The notes beneath the pieces were generated by a model that was not told the DNA's origin, searched no databases, and saw nothing but the letters and a program-made list of their open reading frames with translations. From Gentiana macrophylla (lineage: Eukaryota > Streptophyta > Magnoliopsida > Gentianales > Gentianaceae): DNA of 64,000 nt. Shown here piece by piece: positions 33,928 to 45,802 of the stretch. Both the position numbers and the translations under genes were made by a program. The stretch lies in NCBI GenBank assembly GCA_026214975.1, contig CM047813.1, forward strand, positions 30,220,589 to 30,284,588, written 5' to 3'. How positions within the stretch are numbered: position 1 is the first letter of the stretch; each line of letters begins with the position of its first letter.

Positions 33928-35973
33928 CAGACTTGGAGGGGCTGTTTTTACGCCAAGACCGACATTTTTTTTTGGGGCACTCTTTTGTCATTTTTGTAAT
34001 CTTACATTGTCGGTACAAGAACTTCGGAAGTACTTTGTTTCATTTTCATTTTCTAACTTGAATAATGTACTTTGTTTTTATTTCATTTCGGTTAGCCCGG
34101 AGGGGCATTCGAATACTCTTTTGGACATACGGTTAGACTTTTTCGGATGTTAGTATCTTCGTTTCTTTTTATGATTTACAGCTCTTTTCTTTTAATTTAT
34201 ATTTATATGTATATAAATATTGTGGCATCCCCGGTATCATCACACGTACCTGTTACCTCTATGTGTTGTTTTTGTCGTGTATATACTAACCATACAGGCA
34301 CCTTGGAAGTAATATTACGGATGTCACGCTCGGGAAAGACACGCCTTTTGCCGGGTTTTCAAGTTAAGCCCTTCTCCCTCCTTTGTATTTATTAAGACAC
34401 CGAGGACGGTGTCAATTTTTAAGTAGGGGGTGGAGGCTTGCCCGTATAGCGCCTTTTAATTTTTATTTTTGTGTATATATATATATATGTATATATATAT
34501 ATTTACGGGGTGAAGGCTTGCCCTATTACGCCTTTTGTTTAATATTCCCGGTATTTTAAATTTTTCCGAGTCGTTACTTAGTTTTGATCGCCCCTTAGGT
34601 GAAATACGAGCCGTTTTTCAAATTTTTGTAGTGCCAATGTGTCAATATTTATAACGACCCCTCGCATTGCGTAGTTAGACCTATGTTAATACTCGAGTGC
34701 ATTTTACGTTATAGCTTTTATCCTATGTTGAAAAAATGAACCGTCACGACTTCACTTATAGCTTCGACGTCTTCGATAACTCGACTAGTGATCGATTATA
34801 GTTGTTGTAGGACATATCTACCTAGAACTTATATTAGTAACTTCGAGGCTATAGAGAAAGGTCGACCGGTAGTTTGGTATGGTATGACGGTTTTGGCGCT
34901 TCTTTTGACCCGACCATTGCCATATATAGCCATCCTGTACATTATCCATCTTATCCTCTAAACCTTGTTAGGGTGGTTAGATCCCCACCAAACGGCCATT
35001 TTGTTACTAGCCCGTATTTACCGAACCCTAAAGCTCTTTGTGATCTACATTTCCTTTCTCACCCTACTATTTGAGCTTTTTGTTGAATATGTGAAATTTT
35101 TGGGTTGTGAAAAGTTATTTTTGAATTCGTTCGGGAAGTACGAGTTTAGTGGGGTATTGGTTGGAGTTGAGTAAATATTGTGAGTTTGTTGATATTTTTT
35201 TTAGAAGCCTCGGTTGGTTATTAACCATTCCTTTGTGCCAGACGGCTTAAGCCGTGGTTCTGCCCTTAAAAGGCATTACTACACGGTGTCCTCGTTTCGA
35301 CAGAATCTTCGGCTGTGGTACACCCTCGATTGTGCGGTATCCTCCCAAGAGACTGTCGAGGCGTTGGGAATGGAATGAATAATCAACTTCGGATTTCTAA
35401 TCTCAAAATAAAAAAAATAAAAAAAAATAAAAAATAAAAAAAATAAAAAAAAAAAGAAGAAAAGAAAAGAAAAGAAAAAATGTATAGTTTGGTTGGAGCA
35501 TCGTTTGTAATCGGGGTTGTACAGTTTTGGAAACTGAAGTTGATGAAATGGTAGACGGGAATCGTGTTAAGTAAGCTCAATAGTACTTCTCTTTCTCCAG
35601 TCCCAAATTCCATTTCGTTACCCCCGACCCTAGCCAAACGTTATAACCGTACAAGTCCTGCCTGACCGTACTGAACATCGGTTGACCCCACTTAGTGGAG
35701 ATGTTTTATGAGTTATAAGCTTATGGTGTAGTTTTGGTTCGTTACTCGTCTATAATCTAAACCAGATGTAGTTATCGATGTCGAAGAAGCTATTTATTCC
35801 ACAACACATTCATTGTTCAATACAAGGTACAACTAACGTTTAATGATACTCGCGTTTCGACTATTAACTGAGTAATGCGTAGTCTCGTTGTATATATTTA
35901 TAATATTGACTCTACTTCCGTTTAGAACGCTCAGTTTTGCTCGGGGGAGAGCAAACGCTAAGTAGGGGGTAGT
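33928..35973 (+). other. Long non-coding 3' region of the Athila-like element with a duplicated PPT-like tract
   Basis: No reading frame of note. The tract aagtagggggt occurs at 34421 and again at 35960, where it abuts the 3' LTR and serves as polypurine tract. Around 34430 and 34508, 'ggaggcttgccc' and 'tgaaggcttgcccta' repeat with a TA-rich run between them. A/T-rich simple sequence lies at 35400-35480. Confidence 0.7.
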
Positions 35974-37489
35974 TGATAAGAGTCAATTTGACTCAGTTTT
36001 TATATACATTTTGTACCTCGTAACGACTCATTTAGGTTATTTCCGGGAGTAATCGGCGTAGTTTTTGAGATAGGTTATGTATTTTGTGGATCCCGAGATC
36101 TAGTTATTTATTTCGTGATTAACGGGGTTATTCCGGTAATTTTTGTACACTTTCGGTCATTCTCGGTCACCCCAAAGTCCCGTGGGGGTTATATTTGGTA
36201 TGTTTTTGATCCATTTTCAGGTCTTGGGTGCTCGAGAATGTCGTGGAATGTATACCGGAGCTTCGGGATCAAGAAATCAAGTCTTTTGTTGGAAAAAGGT
36301 GACAGCGGTCACTTTGTCACCATAGGCGCCCACTTTATGTCTGACTTTGGCCTGTAATGTTGTTTGTTACATTTTGTGAAGGGAAATTTCGACGGCGCCC
36401 TTTGTCGAAGACAGCGCTCACTGCTGTGGGTACTATATAAACTCTCCACTTAGTGGAGAGTTAAAATCATCATGCATACTTAGTTTTTCTTTAGGACTTC
36501 TTTAGTTCGCTTTTCATACTTAGATAAGTGGTATGATCTTGGATTTCATGTTTTTGGATTAACTTCAAGTACAAATCGCTTATTGATCGTTGTATATTGT
36601 AATGGGATCTCAAGACGGATTTGTTTCGTTGATTTTCGGTTATTTTCATCAATAAGAGGTATTTCTAATCTTCATTTCTAGCTCAATTACTTATGCTTAA
36701 CTTGTTTGATAGTGTTTTCATGGATAGAATGATTAGATAATTTCCCTATAGCCGAGTTATGCGATGAATGTTAAAATCGAGCCGTAGTTCGGATCTTGGG
36801 AGAATTTGTGATGTGTTGTAGTTCGTTTTGACATTGATTGTTGTCCTAAAACTTATGCCTATTGACGATTGTTGAATTCGCGACTTAATAATCGTATTTT
36901 ACGATTCTCTTTACATATGTATTTTGCGAGAGGTGCGGAAAAGGGGTTTTAGGATTGCCGTGTAAAACCGACTAAGTGTTTAGATTCGGTTTCGTGTGTA
37001 AGGTTTATATTGTTGTTAACAAGCATCTCATTCGAGCGTAGACCGTATCGAGTCAGTTAAATCTGGGTTGCGGACTGTTGAACTCGATATAGGAAGCTAG
37101 GTTGTTGAAATTGGCGCCTAGGTTCGGAATTAGGAGATGACATCCTCCGATCAATGTCAATCAAGGTTAGTAGACCAAGTTCTCCCAGGAATGAGCTAGG
37201 GTTTGAGAGTAAGCATTCGGAACATTTCTCGGCTATCTCTTTTAATCGTTTAAACCTCGTAGTGTGATAGAACCGTGGTAGTTATAGTGAATTAGTTTGA
37301 TAATTGTGACGAGAGTTAGTTTTGTTCTATGTTAAACAAATTGAAAGGCTGTCGATCTAAACTCGAGATGAAGCTAGCAGAGGTACTTAACTCGTGTCCC
37401 TGAGGGATACGACCTTGCTTGCCAGTTTATATTACAACCGACTCGGTACTCTGCCGGTCAAAGTTGGTTACTATATAAAACGGCCATCA
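35974..37489 (+). repeat. 3' LTR of the Athila-like element
   Basis: 1516 bp, starting TGATAAGAGTCAATTTGAC after the tract agtagggggtagt and ending ACGGCCATCA. It shares the TATA box and following stem-loop with the 5' LTR (near 36435). The region about 36300-36432 differs strongly from the 5' LTR, in contrast to the near-identity elsewhere. Confidence 0.93.
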
Positions 37490-38514
37490 ACCTACTCAAC
37501 TCATTGAACTTATTGGTGTATTGTGAGACTGTCATGTAAAGGCCTTGTTTGTGGCTCAGAAACTGACTTACTTTGTCCGCTTGCACCGTAGCTGGGAAGT
37601 ATTCATTGTAAAACAGACTCTTAAACGCTTCCCAGTCCGTGGTCTTTCCATTGCTACTTTCTATAGCATCTATCCAGCTCTCTGTTGTCCCAAGTAGAAT
37701 ACTCACTACTAATTGTGCCATCTCTGCTTTAAGTACATTCACGTTCCTGGAGGCTTTTTTAAAGCTTCTAATCCACATCTCTACCTTAGCCGACTCCACA
37801 TTACCGAAAAAGTCTTGAAACCTGTTTCTTTTCAACTTGGTATCCCAGTCAACCGGTGATGCTTGCTCTTGAATCAGTGGTGCCACTGGAGGTCTAACCG
37901 CTTGAGCAACTGGTGGATAAACCGGAGGGTAAACTAGTGGATATCCAAAACGTACTTGCAGCGCTTGAGGTGGGTATGGCTGTTGTGGAGGAATCGCTTG
38001 TGGCTCGGTTTGGTAAGGGTGGTATCTTTGATGGTGTTGTGGGTTATGGTAAGGCTGATGTAAACCGTAAGGTGGGTAGCCAAAACCTCGCTGGTGATCA
38101 AAACGTGGTGAAGGTGGTATCGTAGGTTAAAGGGTGTGACCTTCTGGTGGTGGATAGAAAGTATGCTGATGGTGGTGGAACACTAGAGGGGAGGGATGAC
38201 TTACCGGTGGAGGTGGAAGGTAGATGTTGGTCACTGGAGGTACATACACTGGTGGAATCTCTCATACTATAGTGACACGTATGGGTTCCTGCCCAGGCCC
38301 GCATGGGATGTAACCTTGGTTCCTATTGATACTGAGGTCGTGGTGTTGGACTCCGTTGAGGTCATGGAGTAGGATTCTGATGAGGTCCTGGTGTGTTGTT
38401 CTGATGTGGTGAAGGATTCGGTCGCACAAAGTTGCCGCCGACCACTGGTGTCGGACTCTCCTGCCGTATCCTTGAACTTTTAGCACCATGAAGTCCTCTT
38501 CTAGTGGTTACCAT
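37490..38514 (-). pseudogene. gag, N-terminal part of the gag-only element
   Basis: Reads from ATG at 38514 (MVTTRRGLHGAKSS), through a Pro/Gln-rich, frame-shifted stretch, to an open frame (from 37886) with the gag capsid pattern: FQDFFGNVESAKVEMWIRSF, ESWIDAIES, WEAFKSLFYNEYFPATVQAD and QYTNKFNELSR. At the last residues it is cut by the Athila-like insertion; the matching continuation is at 23469 downward, one base out of frame. Confidence 0.85.
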
Positions 38515-38596
38515 TCTGAAAGATCACATAATGATCAGAACGTTACTAAGAGATCTAAAGAAACTTATCTTAAGAAAGGAAGTTTATAGGAAGCTT

Positions 38597-38611
38597 CGTT
38601 GTGATACCAAC
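38597..38611 (-). promoter_or_regulatory. Primer-binding site of the gag-only element
   Basis: On the minus strand, directly after the LTR end GGGGCGTTACA, the sequence gTTGGTATCACAACG resembles the initiator tRNA-Met PBS (TGGTATCAGAGC) in its first eight bases. Confidence 0.7.
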
Positions 38612-40703
38612 TGTAACGCCCCTCTCCCGGATACCGAGTCCTTATCCGGAAACGAAATGCTCGGCACGTATGATATTAAATAAATCTAATATTACACATA
38701 AGCCTCTACTGCGTCGTATCAAGTTTAGCAAAACGGAAGCTAGAAAGACTCGGCAAACACCATAAATGCTACTATGAAAAGAAACTCAACATACTAAAGA
38801 TAGAAATGTGTCCTTACATCAACAAAAAACCAAAACAAAGTACCATGTCCCAAACAAACTTGTCTTAAAAAGAAGTACAACTTCCTTACAAACGTCTAGA
38901 AATAAAAGAACAACATCTGTCTAATGAAGGGAAAACAACAAAGACTAGTGCAACAAGAAATAAAGGAAACTAGACGCATCCTCAAGCATCATCTTCATCA
39001 CATTCCACATCATTGAACTCATGGACAACCTGTTTATCTTCTCACCCCACGATGCATACAAAAGAGACATGCAAAGGAGGTAAGTACATAAGTACTTAGA
39101 TAAGAGTGAGAAGCTAATGAATAATTAAACTTCACAACTGAAAGGTTCATATAATTAATTAAATTATCTTTATGTGACCGACACAACTATAAGGTTCACT
39201 TCATGCTCATCAACATGTTGTGACTATTGATTTCTAACTTAATTTATCTTTGTTACATCAGCATTCAAGGGCACTATGCATGGTGTAACTCACCACGGAG
39301 TAGGTGCAACATATTGGTGGATCACACCAATAACCACGGAGGTCTATTCTGGTAGACTCCGATAGTGTACATGTTCAGCAAAGTCCCTCCGCACCTAGAG
39401 TCTATTCTGGTAGACTTACGGATTTGTTCACCTTCAGAACGCCCACACATCGCGATATGGACTTGTGCCTTACAAAGAATAACATGATGTTTAGTCTTTT
39501 ATTACACAAGTACGTTTGTTATTATTTAATATCTAGCCACCTATGTATTTTCAAGTAAGCTCTCTCACATTTCCTACTCTCTTACCTAGACCACTAGACA
39601 CGGGCAAAGCCACAGACATTGATGAATACTAATCCATCAAAGCACAATCCAATCATACTCTTCCGACGGTCCCAAACTTCAACTCTTAGGAAGAGTACAT
39701 TCGGTGCCGGAACTAAACGCATCAGAAACTCAATCATGGCTTGTTCATGTTCATTTAATGTTATTAGATCAATAAATAACAATTAAAACTAGATTCGGAG
39801 CTTTAAACACCAAAATAGGCCCAATGCAAGTGAATGCTCGCAGAATGCACGCGCATTGAGCCAATGCTCGCGCAATGCCCACGCACAACCAACGCTGTAT
39901 CACTTTTTTCTTACTTTCAGGTCCCGTGTGCGCACGCATTAAGGGATATGTGTGCGCATTACCCCAAAAACTACCCTAAACTCAGTTTTTCTACACTTTA
40001 CGAGTTCCAACCCAATCTCAACATGATCAACATCAAAATATACATCAAAACAACAACAAAACAGGTTCTAAACATGCTATAACATATCAAAGCACATCAA
40101 CAACACCTAGACATGAATTCTTGCTACAAATCAATACTAAACTCAACCTAAGCATCATAGAACTTTAATTACACATTAGGAAGAGCCTCTTACATTTTAG
40201 CAAGCAAACCCAACCCAAAACCTTCAGAAAAATTGCAGCACTTTCCAAGAATTCACTCAACACCTATTTGATCAACCACAAACTTGGATTAGATTTGATT
40301 ACCAACATCTAATACAACAACTCTACGAATTTAGGAGATCTAAAACACCAAACTTTGATCAAAACCGCATCTAGGGCTAAAACGCATACCCTTACAAAAA
40401 TCTGATCATTTGCTAACCAAACGATCCTCGTTTCTCCATTCTGATCTGAAAACCGTTGAAGAACATGTATGATAATTGGAGAAGCCTCTTTTCCCCTTCC
40501 CACTTTGCTATCAACGTTGGAGGCTGAGAGTTTACATTCTAATTTCTGATTTTTTGGCTAATAGGTTATAAGAATAATGAAGATTTATTTTCCTTAAATA
40601 ACAAATCCCAAAAATAATAATAACCTAAATTTTCTTTTTTCCCTTTAATTTGTCCTTTAATTATAATCAGTCCCAAAATCCATCCATATATATATATATA
40701 TAT

Positions 40704-40740
<37 letters not shown>

Positions 40741-40821
40741 TTAATCCAAAATAAATGAATATAGTATTTCGTTTTCACAAAATGACACGTCTGCCATTTT
40801 CCCGAAAATCGGAATATTACA
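38612..40821 (-). repeat. 5' LTR of the gag-only element
   Basis: 2210 bp and the complete version of the LTR; the partner copy lacks about 712 bp of it (39013-39724). Includes words such as aatgcacgcgcatt near 39845 and a mixed (TA)n(CA)n microsatellite at about 40684-40737. Confidence 0.9.
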
Positions 40822-40826
40822 GATGT

Positions 40827-41278
40827 TATCTATGGTATGTAGTATTGTCAGCATATTTAATCATTACGAAGATGTCTAATAGTATTTTTTACAGAAACGA
40901 AAGGTTTTTATACATTCTTCCTTTTGTTCCTAACGGGGCTCAAACCCTTGTTATATGTCAGGTTATACCCTAGTGCTTACCACTAGGGCGCTCCCTTTTG
41001 CTCATAACGGGGCTCAAACCCTTGTCACTTGTCCGGGTTATACCATAGTGCTTACCACTAGGACGATACCTTGTTGGTGTCTCTAATAGAATTTGAAGTA
41101 GATATTATAAGAAATATAAATCCGTATAATAAACATTAAATCATTTTAATACAGTAAAAAAATACCTACAGCAGTGGGTCTATAAACCACGAAATATAAA
41201 TTTTGTACTACATATTGTAAATATGGATTTTTATTCAATTTATATCATGCGAATATTATGATACGCGCACTTCGAGGC
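40827..41278. other. Host flank with a tRNA-like tandem repeat
   Basis: Apart from the SINE-like pair described separately, this is AT-rich sequence without a gene. Confidence 0.4.
40905..41072 (-). repeat. Tandem pair of tRNA-derived SINE-like heads
   Basis: Two copies about 82 bp apart. On the minus strand each contains an A-box-like tagtggtaagcactagg and a B-box-like gggtttgagccccg about 30 bases later, as in tRNA-derived SINE promoters. Neither folds into a clear functional tRNA, so they are called SINE-like rather than tRNA genes. Confidence 0.5.
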
Positions 41279-42650
41279 CAACCTTTCTATGACAGAGCTT
41301 GTTAAAGGGGCCTGATCTTTTATTAAGTGGACTTCGTGGAGAGTGGGGGATAGTTGATCGGTGTTTATATTTCATGATGTTTGGGTGGATCTTCCTACGT
41401 CTTTCCGTTGCGGGGCATGAGTTACCCATGAACTGCAAGGTGGTTGACTTGATTCTCCTAGGGCAGCGAAGGTGGAATGTCCCTCTTGTGCGAGAGAAGT
41501 TCAAAGCCTGGGAATGTGATGCTATATTACCTACACCGATCGCGTATGGTAGGCATCCGGATAAGCGTGGCATTATGAGCATAGGGGTGTATACACGATT
41601 AAGTCGGGTTATCATCTGTCATTATCTCTATTTCGACCGAGGATTGAAAGGGTAGCAGCGTCCGGATTAGGCAGGTCGGATGTAGTATGGAAGCGGTGTT
41701 GGAATGTTGCCGTGCAGCCGTGCATTCATCATTTCTTGTGGAGGTGCATGCATTATTGTCTACCTCTGGGGTGTAATTTTGTGACACGTAATGTGGGAGA
41801 CGGTCATTGTCTGGCGTGCGGATATGGAGATGAGACATTAGCGCATGTTCACTTTGAATGCGAGATGGCGGTTAGGGTGTGGGAGTCAACGCCGTTTGGT
41901 TCCTTGGCTTGCCCGGGAAGGACTTCTGATTTTTAGGGGTTCTTTATGTTTCTTACTGAGCGGATAACGAGGAAGGAGTTGGCAGAATTTGTCTGGCTGA
42001 TGTGGCACATTTGAAGTGGCACTGTGGTGCGGTCTATGATAGCCAGGAAGTTTATGTATCTCGGGTGTGTAGTTCGGCACTTAGTGCTGCTCGGGAATTC
42101 CGACAGGCTGTTTCTGTGGTTCGGGAGCCTCACGCTGTCCAACAAGAAGAGATAGGGCACATGTGGGTGAAGCCGCCAGTTGAGAGGATTATGTGTAATG
42201 TGGATGCGTCAGTAATGACCCATGCGTCTGGGATAGGGTTTTTACCGTGATGACCATGGCAGTATTCTCGCATTCTACTCCTTTCATTCATATCCGGGTA
42301 TTAACGTGGCTAATTTGGAGTTGCGAGCGATTCTTATGGCTCTAGTGGAGGATAGGCGTCTGGGACAGGTAGATTTGCTGGTAGAGAGTGATTGTTTGGT
42401 GTGCGTACAGCGGCTGATGCATCGGGAAGAGGATGTTTCAGCGTTTGGTTGACTGCAGGACTGTCTCACGGAGGTGGCTTCGTTTAATTCAGTTTTTTTT
42501 TTTTTTTCCGGCGAAATGGAAATATTATGGCTCATCTGTTAGCTCGTTTAGGAGTAGATTCTTTTGGCGTCATTGCTTGGGGGACGCAACCCCCAAATGT
42601 TGTTACTACCGCTACTTTAGCGGATTTAATTGAATAAAAGTTGTTGTTTT
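41279..42650 (+). pseudogene. LINE (non-LTR retrotransposon) 3' fragment
   Basis: Frames encode the end of a LINE ORF2. The post-RT region comes first (SLLKGPDLLLSGLRG, GQRRWNVPLVREKFKAW). A zf-RVT zinc-binding region follows (WKRCWNVAVQPCIHHFLWRC, CLACGYGDETLAHVHFECEM), then an RNase H-like domain (IMCNVDASVMTHASGIGF, NVANLELRAILMALVEDRR). An A-rich tail-like stretch lies near 42640-42665. Frameshifts and stops near 41330, 41936 and 42250 make it dead. The 5' end is truncated, as is usual for LINEs. Confidence 0.85.
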
Positions 42651-42789
42651 CCTAAAATAAAAAGAATATTATGATACATTCAATATGAAAATAGATTACC
42701 TAAAGTAAAATATTGATATTACATCCTTATAATATAAAGTTTTTTCATCTAAAAACAGAGGGGTTATTTTTTTAAAGGAAAATGATATT

Positions 42790-43710
42790 TATTACGCACA
42801 ATCGGCATCAGAAGCAGGAGATACATGAGTTGGGGATTAGAACCTCATTCACACCACCTACTAGCTTAAAATTTTCCATAGCTAAAAAGTGAGGTAGGAT
42901 ATTTCCACCTCTCTTAACAAAGGAGAAATTAACAAAAGAAACAGCAGGAATAATAGAATGACAAACTTGAAAAATTGCTCTCAACTCAGTGATGTCTTCG
43001 TGATGTGTGGTCAGTTTTTGATAAGCAGACAACGAATCACCTTCAATCACCACCTTGAAGAAACCCCACATAATGGCTAAAACAAGAGCATGAAAATAGC
43101 CAACATCTCGCTTGTAATAACACCCCTTTCTAACTTTCCCGAAAAACTTCTTAAGATCGTCTCTTCATTATTCCTAACCAATCCCCCGATAGCAGCTTCC
43201 GATTCATTAAAAGCAGCATCAACATTAAGTTTGACAATACCCATCGAAGGTGGTCGCCACCTAGTTTGGTGTGGAATATTGTTGGCTTTGGATCAGGACA
43301 ACACATAGCCGAAATGAATTCAAAGGCCTCAGCTTCTGCTTGAGCCAAAATCGTATTAGTTTGAGGCTATTTTTGCTTAAAATCAAGGCGCACCTAGCCT
43401 TCCTGATTCTCCAAAGAACACAAATGATCTTCACCGCACCTAGATTTTCTCTTTAGTGAATAAAAGCTCGAAAAAAATCCAAAATCGAAGAGAAATGAAG
43501 TCCTTCCCAAATTTTATATGTAGATGACGGATGCCAAACCGCTATAAGAATAATACTATCAAAGAGACAATGTCTCACAATTTCTTGCGAATAAAAGCAA
43601 ATAGCTCATATGCCGGAACCAATACCACGTGTCGATAAACCGGAAGCGGTAGGCAAAGCTTTATTTATAATCTTCCAACAAAACTGGACAATTCGGGACT
43701 TGACTTTAAG
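42790..43710 (-). pseudogene. Second LINE fragment, opposite strand
   Basis: Minus-strand frames read a zf-RVT-like segment (RIVQFCWKIINKALPTASGL) and an RNase H domain (GIVKLNVDAAFNESEAAIGG, VIEGDSLSAYQKLTTHHEDI, VKRGGNILPHFLAM). It is a different sequence from the LINE at 41279-42650, and the two are tail to tail. Frameshifts are present near 43330 and 43070. Confidence 0.8.
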
Positions 43711-43711
43711 G

Positions 43712-44068
43712 CCCCGTTTGGATTGAATGAAACATGTAGAAAAGAAAAGAGAAGATAATAATAGAAAAGAAAGGAAAGGAGAATGAGAGATTGTAAAATC
43801 TACTTCGCGTGTTTGGATTGAACTAGACATAAATGAAAGGAAAATGATAGATCGTCAAGTCTATTTTCCTAAAAAATAATGGTTTCCTTCCGTTTCCGAC
43901 CTATTTTGAAAGGAAAACATGTTGTTAAAATTGTGTTGGGTCTTCTCCTTTGGTTTCCCCTTTTTTCCCCTCCATTTCCTTCATGATAAATTTTACCAAA
44001 CACGCAAAATTAAATCCTTCCAAATCATCTATTTTCTTTTCCTGGCCTTTCTGTTAATCCAAAGACTC
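43712..44068. mobile_element. Putative MITE
   Basis: Starts ggccccgtttggattgaatg and ends with the inverse of ggagtctttggattaacag. Such 'gtttggatt' ends mark several plant MITE families. A second internal copy, cgtgtttggattgaac, lies near 43806. The TSD is unclear. Confidence 0.45.
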
Positions 44069-44908
44069 CACAACATATTTTAATCAGACTGATGAATGCC
44101 AAATCAATCGCAAATTAATTCCCAAAGATAGATGTTTGTGTGAAAACCATGGGCGAACGCAGGAATTCGGTGATACGAGTCATGGGTCGAGTGCCGTACA
44201 CCGTATTACAAGTTTATAAATATTAATTTTAAAAATCTAAAGATGATTATGGGTCATGGGTTAATATTTAAAAAAAATAGATGGTCTGTTAGTAGTAATT
44301 AGTGTATAAATTTTTTAATTAGTGTAAAAAATACATATATTTTTTTATATGTCGGTTAGTAGTAATTAGTGACCCAATGTCTTCTACATAAAGTCGTCCC
44401 TGGTTGAAACCACAATAAAGTGTCACAACGCACTTTTACACTATAGATGTGGCACAACACACTTTTGGACCATTGATTTTTATGAGACTCGTATGAATTA
44501 ATATGTGTCATATCATAATCAATGGTCCAAAAGTACACACTTGCTTTTTGAGTTTATTATTAAAAAAGATAATTTGAACATAGAAATATGGAAAAATAAC
44601 ATTGGAATTTTTTTCAGGTAAAAAAGACATTTCCTTATTCCACTGAGATAGTGAAACATAAGATTTGAGGTCAGTTCCACTACAGCAAAGAGTGGATTTG
44701 GGGTTATGAACTGTGAATTTGTCCTTATCACCCAATTTATATTTTCACTGTCATGATTTCTATTTTCCACATATTTTTTGTCCTTTTAAACCACTCCCCC
44801 TTGATTTTTATGGGACTTGTATGAATTAATAGGTCTCATATCATAATCAATGGTCCAAAAGCGTATCGTACATTTTATTGTGATTAATTGTCCAAAAGTA
44901 TATTGCGC
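44069..44908. other. Intergenic with two related hairpins
   Basis: Two imperfect hairpins of about 60 bp share the same arms: 44467-44534 (gaccattgattttta ... ataatcaatggtc) and about 44803-44866. Each loops around 'gtatgaattaata'. They may be decayed copies of one MITE. No gene seen. Confidence 0.5.
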
Positions 44909-44922
44909 ATTTTATTGTGATT

Positions 44923-45088
44923 TTTTCGCGTTCGTAAGGAATCCTCAGACTAATCTCTTTGAGGTATTGTCGGACACCAAATGTGGGTACCTCTCCCAAC
45001 AAAGTTTGTTGCATCCACAATGGCTCAAACCCGAGACCTCTTGCTTAAACGACCGGATTCCCTTCAACTCCGACGAATATTTGTTGGT
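44923..45088 (-). mobile_element. tRNA-derived SINE with 14-bp TSD
   Basis: On the minus strand it starts ccaacaaatattcg and has a B-box-like gtctcgggtttgagcc (about 45027-45042) with an upstream A-box region. Its end is A-rich. The 14-bp sequence attttattgtgatt flanks it exactly on both sides (44909-44922 and 45089-45102), as expected for LINE-mobilised insertion. Length and internal order fit the plant Au-SINE group; that family name is a tentative assignment. Confidence 0.75.
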
Positions 45089-45181
45089 ATTTTATTGTGA
45101 TTATTGTGTTTTGGTATCAACGCTTATTTCCAAAAAGACTAGCGATAGTGTAAAAAATAAATAAATAAATAAATAGCGATA

Positions 45182-45802
45182 TGTAACGGCCCCCAGACCC
45201 CGGGGGCCTGATAGCGCTAAATGAGTCATAAATGATCTGATCAACTGCTTAGACCGTCGTCCTCGTTTGGTCTAAAAGGGCTAACATGAGTTGACAAGAC
45301 ATTTTATGTCTCACACTTATATGAGGGTGAACAGGACATTACTTCACCGATGTGGGACTTTACATTCCCCCCCCTATAAAAGACTGGCGTTCTCGTCAGG
45401 ATGACCAAGACTTGTCCCAGTTCGTCACTACCATAAGATTCTAGAGGTGGCCCCCACCGCCTCTCACGGTGTGGCACGTGGGTCCGTATGACAGTCGGCT
45501 CTGAATACCATTCTGTAATGCCCCCAGACCCCAAGTCTGGTAGCGCTAAATGAGTCATAAATAGTCCGGTCAACTGTTTAGACATTCGTCCTCGCTTGGT
45601 CTAAAAAGGCTAACCCGAGTGGACAAGACATTTATGTCTTATACTTATATGAGGGTGAGCATACTATTACTTTACCTATGATGGACTTTACATTCCCCCT
45701 CCATTATAAAGGACTAACGTCATCGTCAGGACGGCCAAAACTTGTCTCAGTTCGTCTCTACCATAGGATTTTAAAGGCGGCCTCACCGCCTCTCACAGCT
45801 CT
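45182..45802 (-). repeat. Two tandem TRIM/LTR-like units, period about 333 bp
   Basis: Copy 1 starts tgtaacggcccccagacccc (45182) and copy 2 tgtaatgcccccagacccc (about 45515). Both then run through agcgctaaatgagtcataaa, ggtctaaaa, gacaagacat, ataaa-ggac, and ccgcctctcac. Between them, on the minus strand, gaatggtattcagagcc follows the LTR-like end gggcattaca, resembling an LTR/initiator tRNA-Met PBS junction. This could be a TRIM or a tandem LTR left from a larger element. Confidence 0.6.

Larger units (their letters stand above)
23470..37489 (+). mobile_element. Athila-like Ty3/gypsy retrotransposon, 14.0 kb, TSD ACCTA
   Basis: It has two closely similar LTRs (23470-24978 and 35974-37489), a PBS and a PPT. 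The order is gag, protease, RT, RNase H, integrase, then an extra ORF before the 3' LTR. The perfect duplication ACCTA (23465-23469 and 37490-37494) marks insertion into the gag of the outer element. Length, the Asp-tRNA-type PBS, the integrase motif [16 protein letters not shown] and the extra 3' ORF fit the Athila lineage. All coding regions have stops or frameshifts, so it cannot move on its own. Confidence 0.93.
20962..40821 (-). mobile_element. Gag-only LTR retrotransposon (chromovirus-related), split by an Athila-like element
   Basis: Both ends read TGTAACGCC... to ...ATATTACA on the plus strand and are flanked by a perfect duplication GATGT (20957-20961 and 40822-40826). Read on the minus strand: 5' LTR 40821-38612, PBS, gag from 38514, a 14-kb insertion, the rest of gag, then a polypurine tract and the 3' LTR 22485-20962. 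Without the insertion the interior is only about 2.1 kb and has gag and zinc-knuckle Cys residues but no protease, RT or integrase. It is therefore non-autonomous. The LTR ends, PPT and the last bases before it match the pol-bearing element at 55149-64000, its likely helper family. Confidence 0.9.

Noticed and set aside
41299..41655. Possible zinc-finger host gene near 41300-41940
   Set aside because: The Cys/His pattern belongs to the LINE zf-RVT region, followed by the LINE RNase H domain and interrupted by stops.
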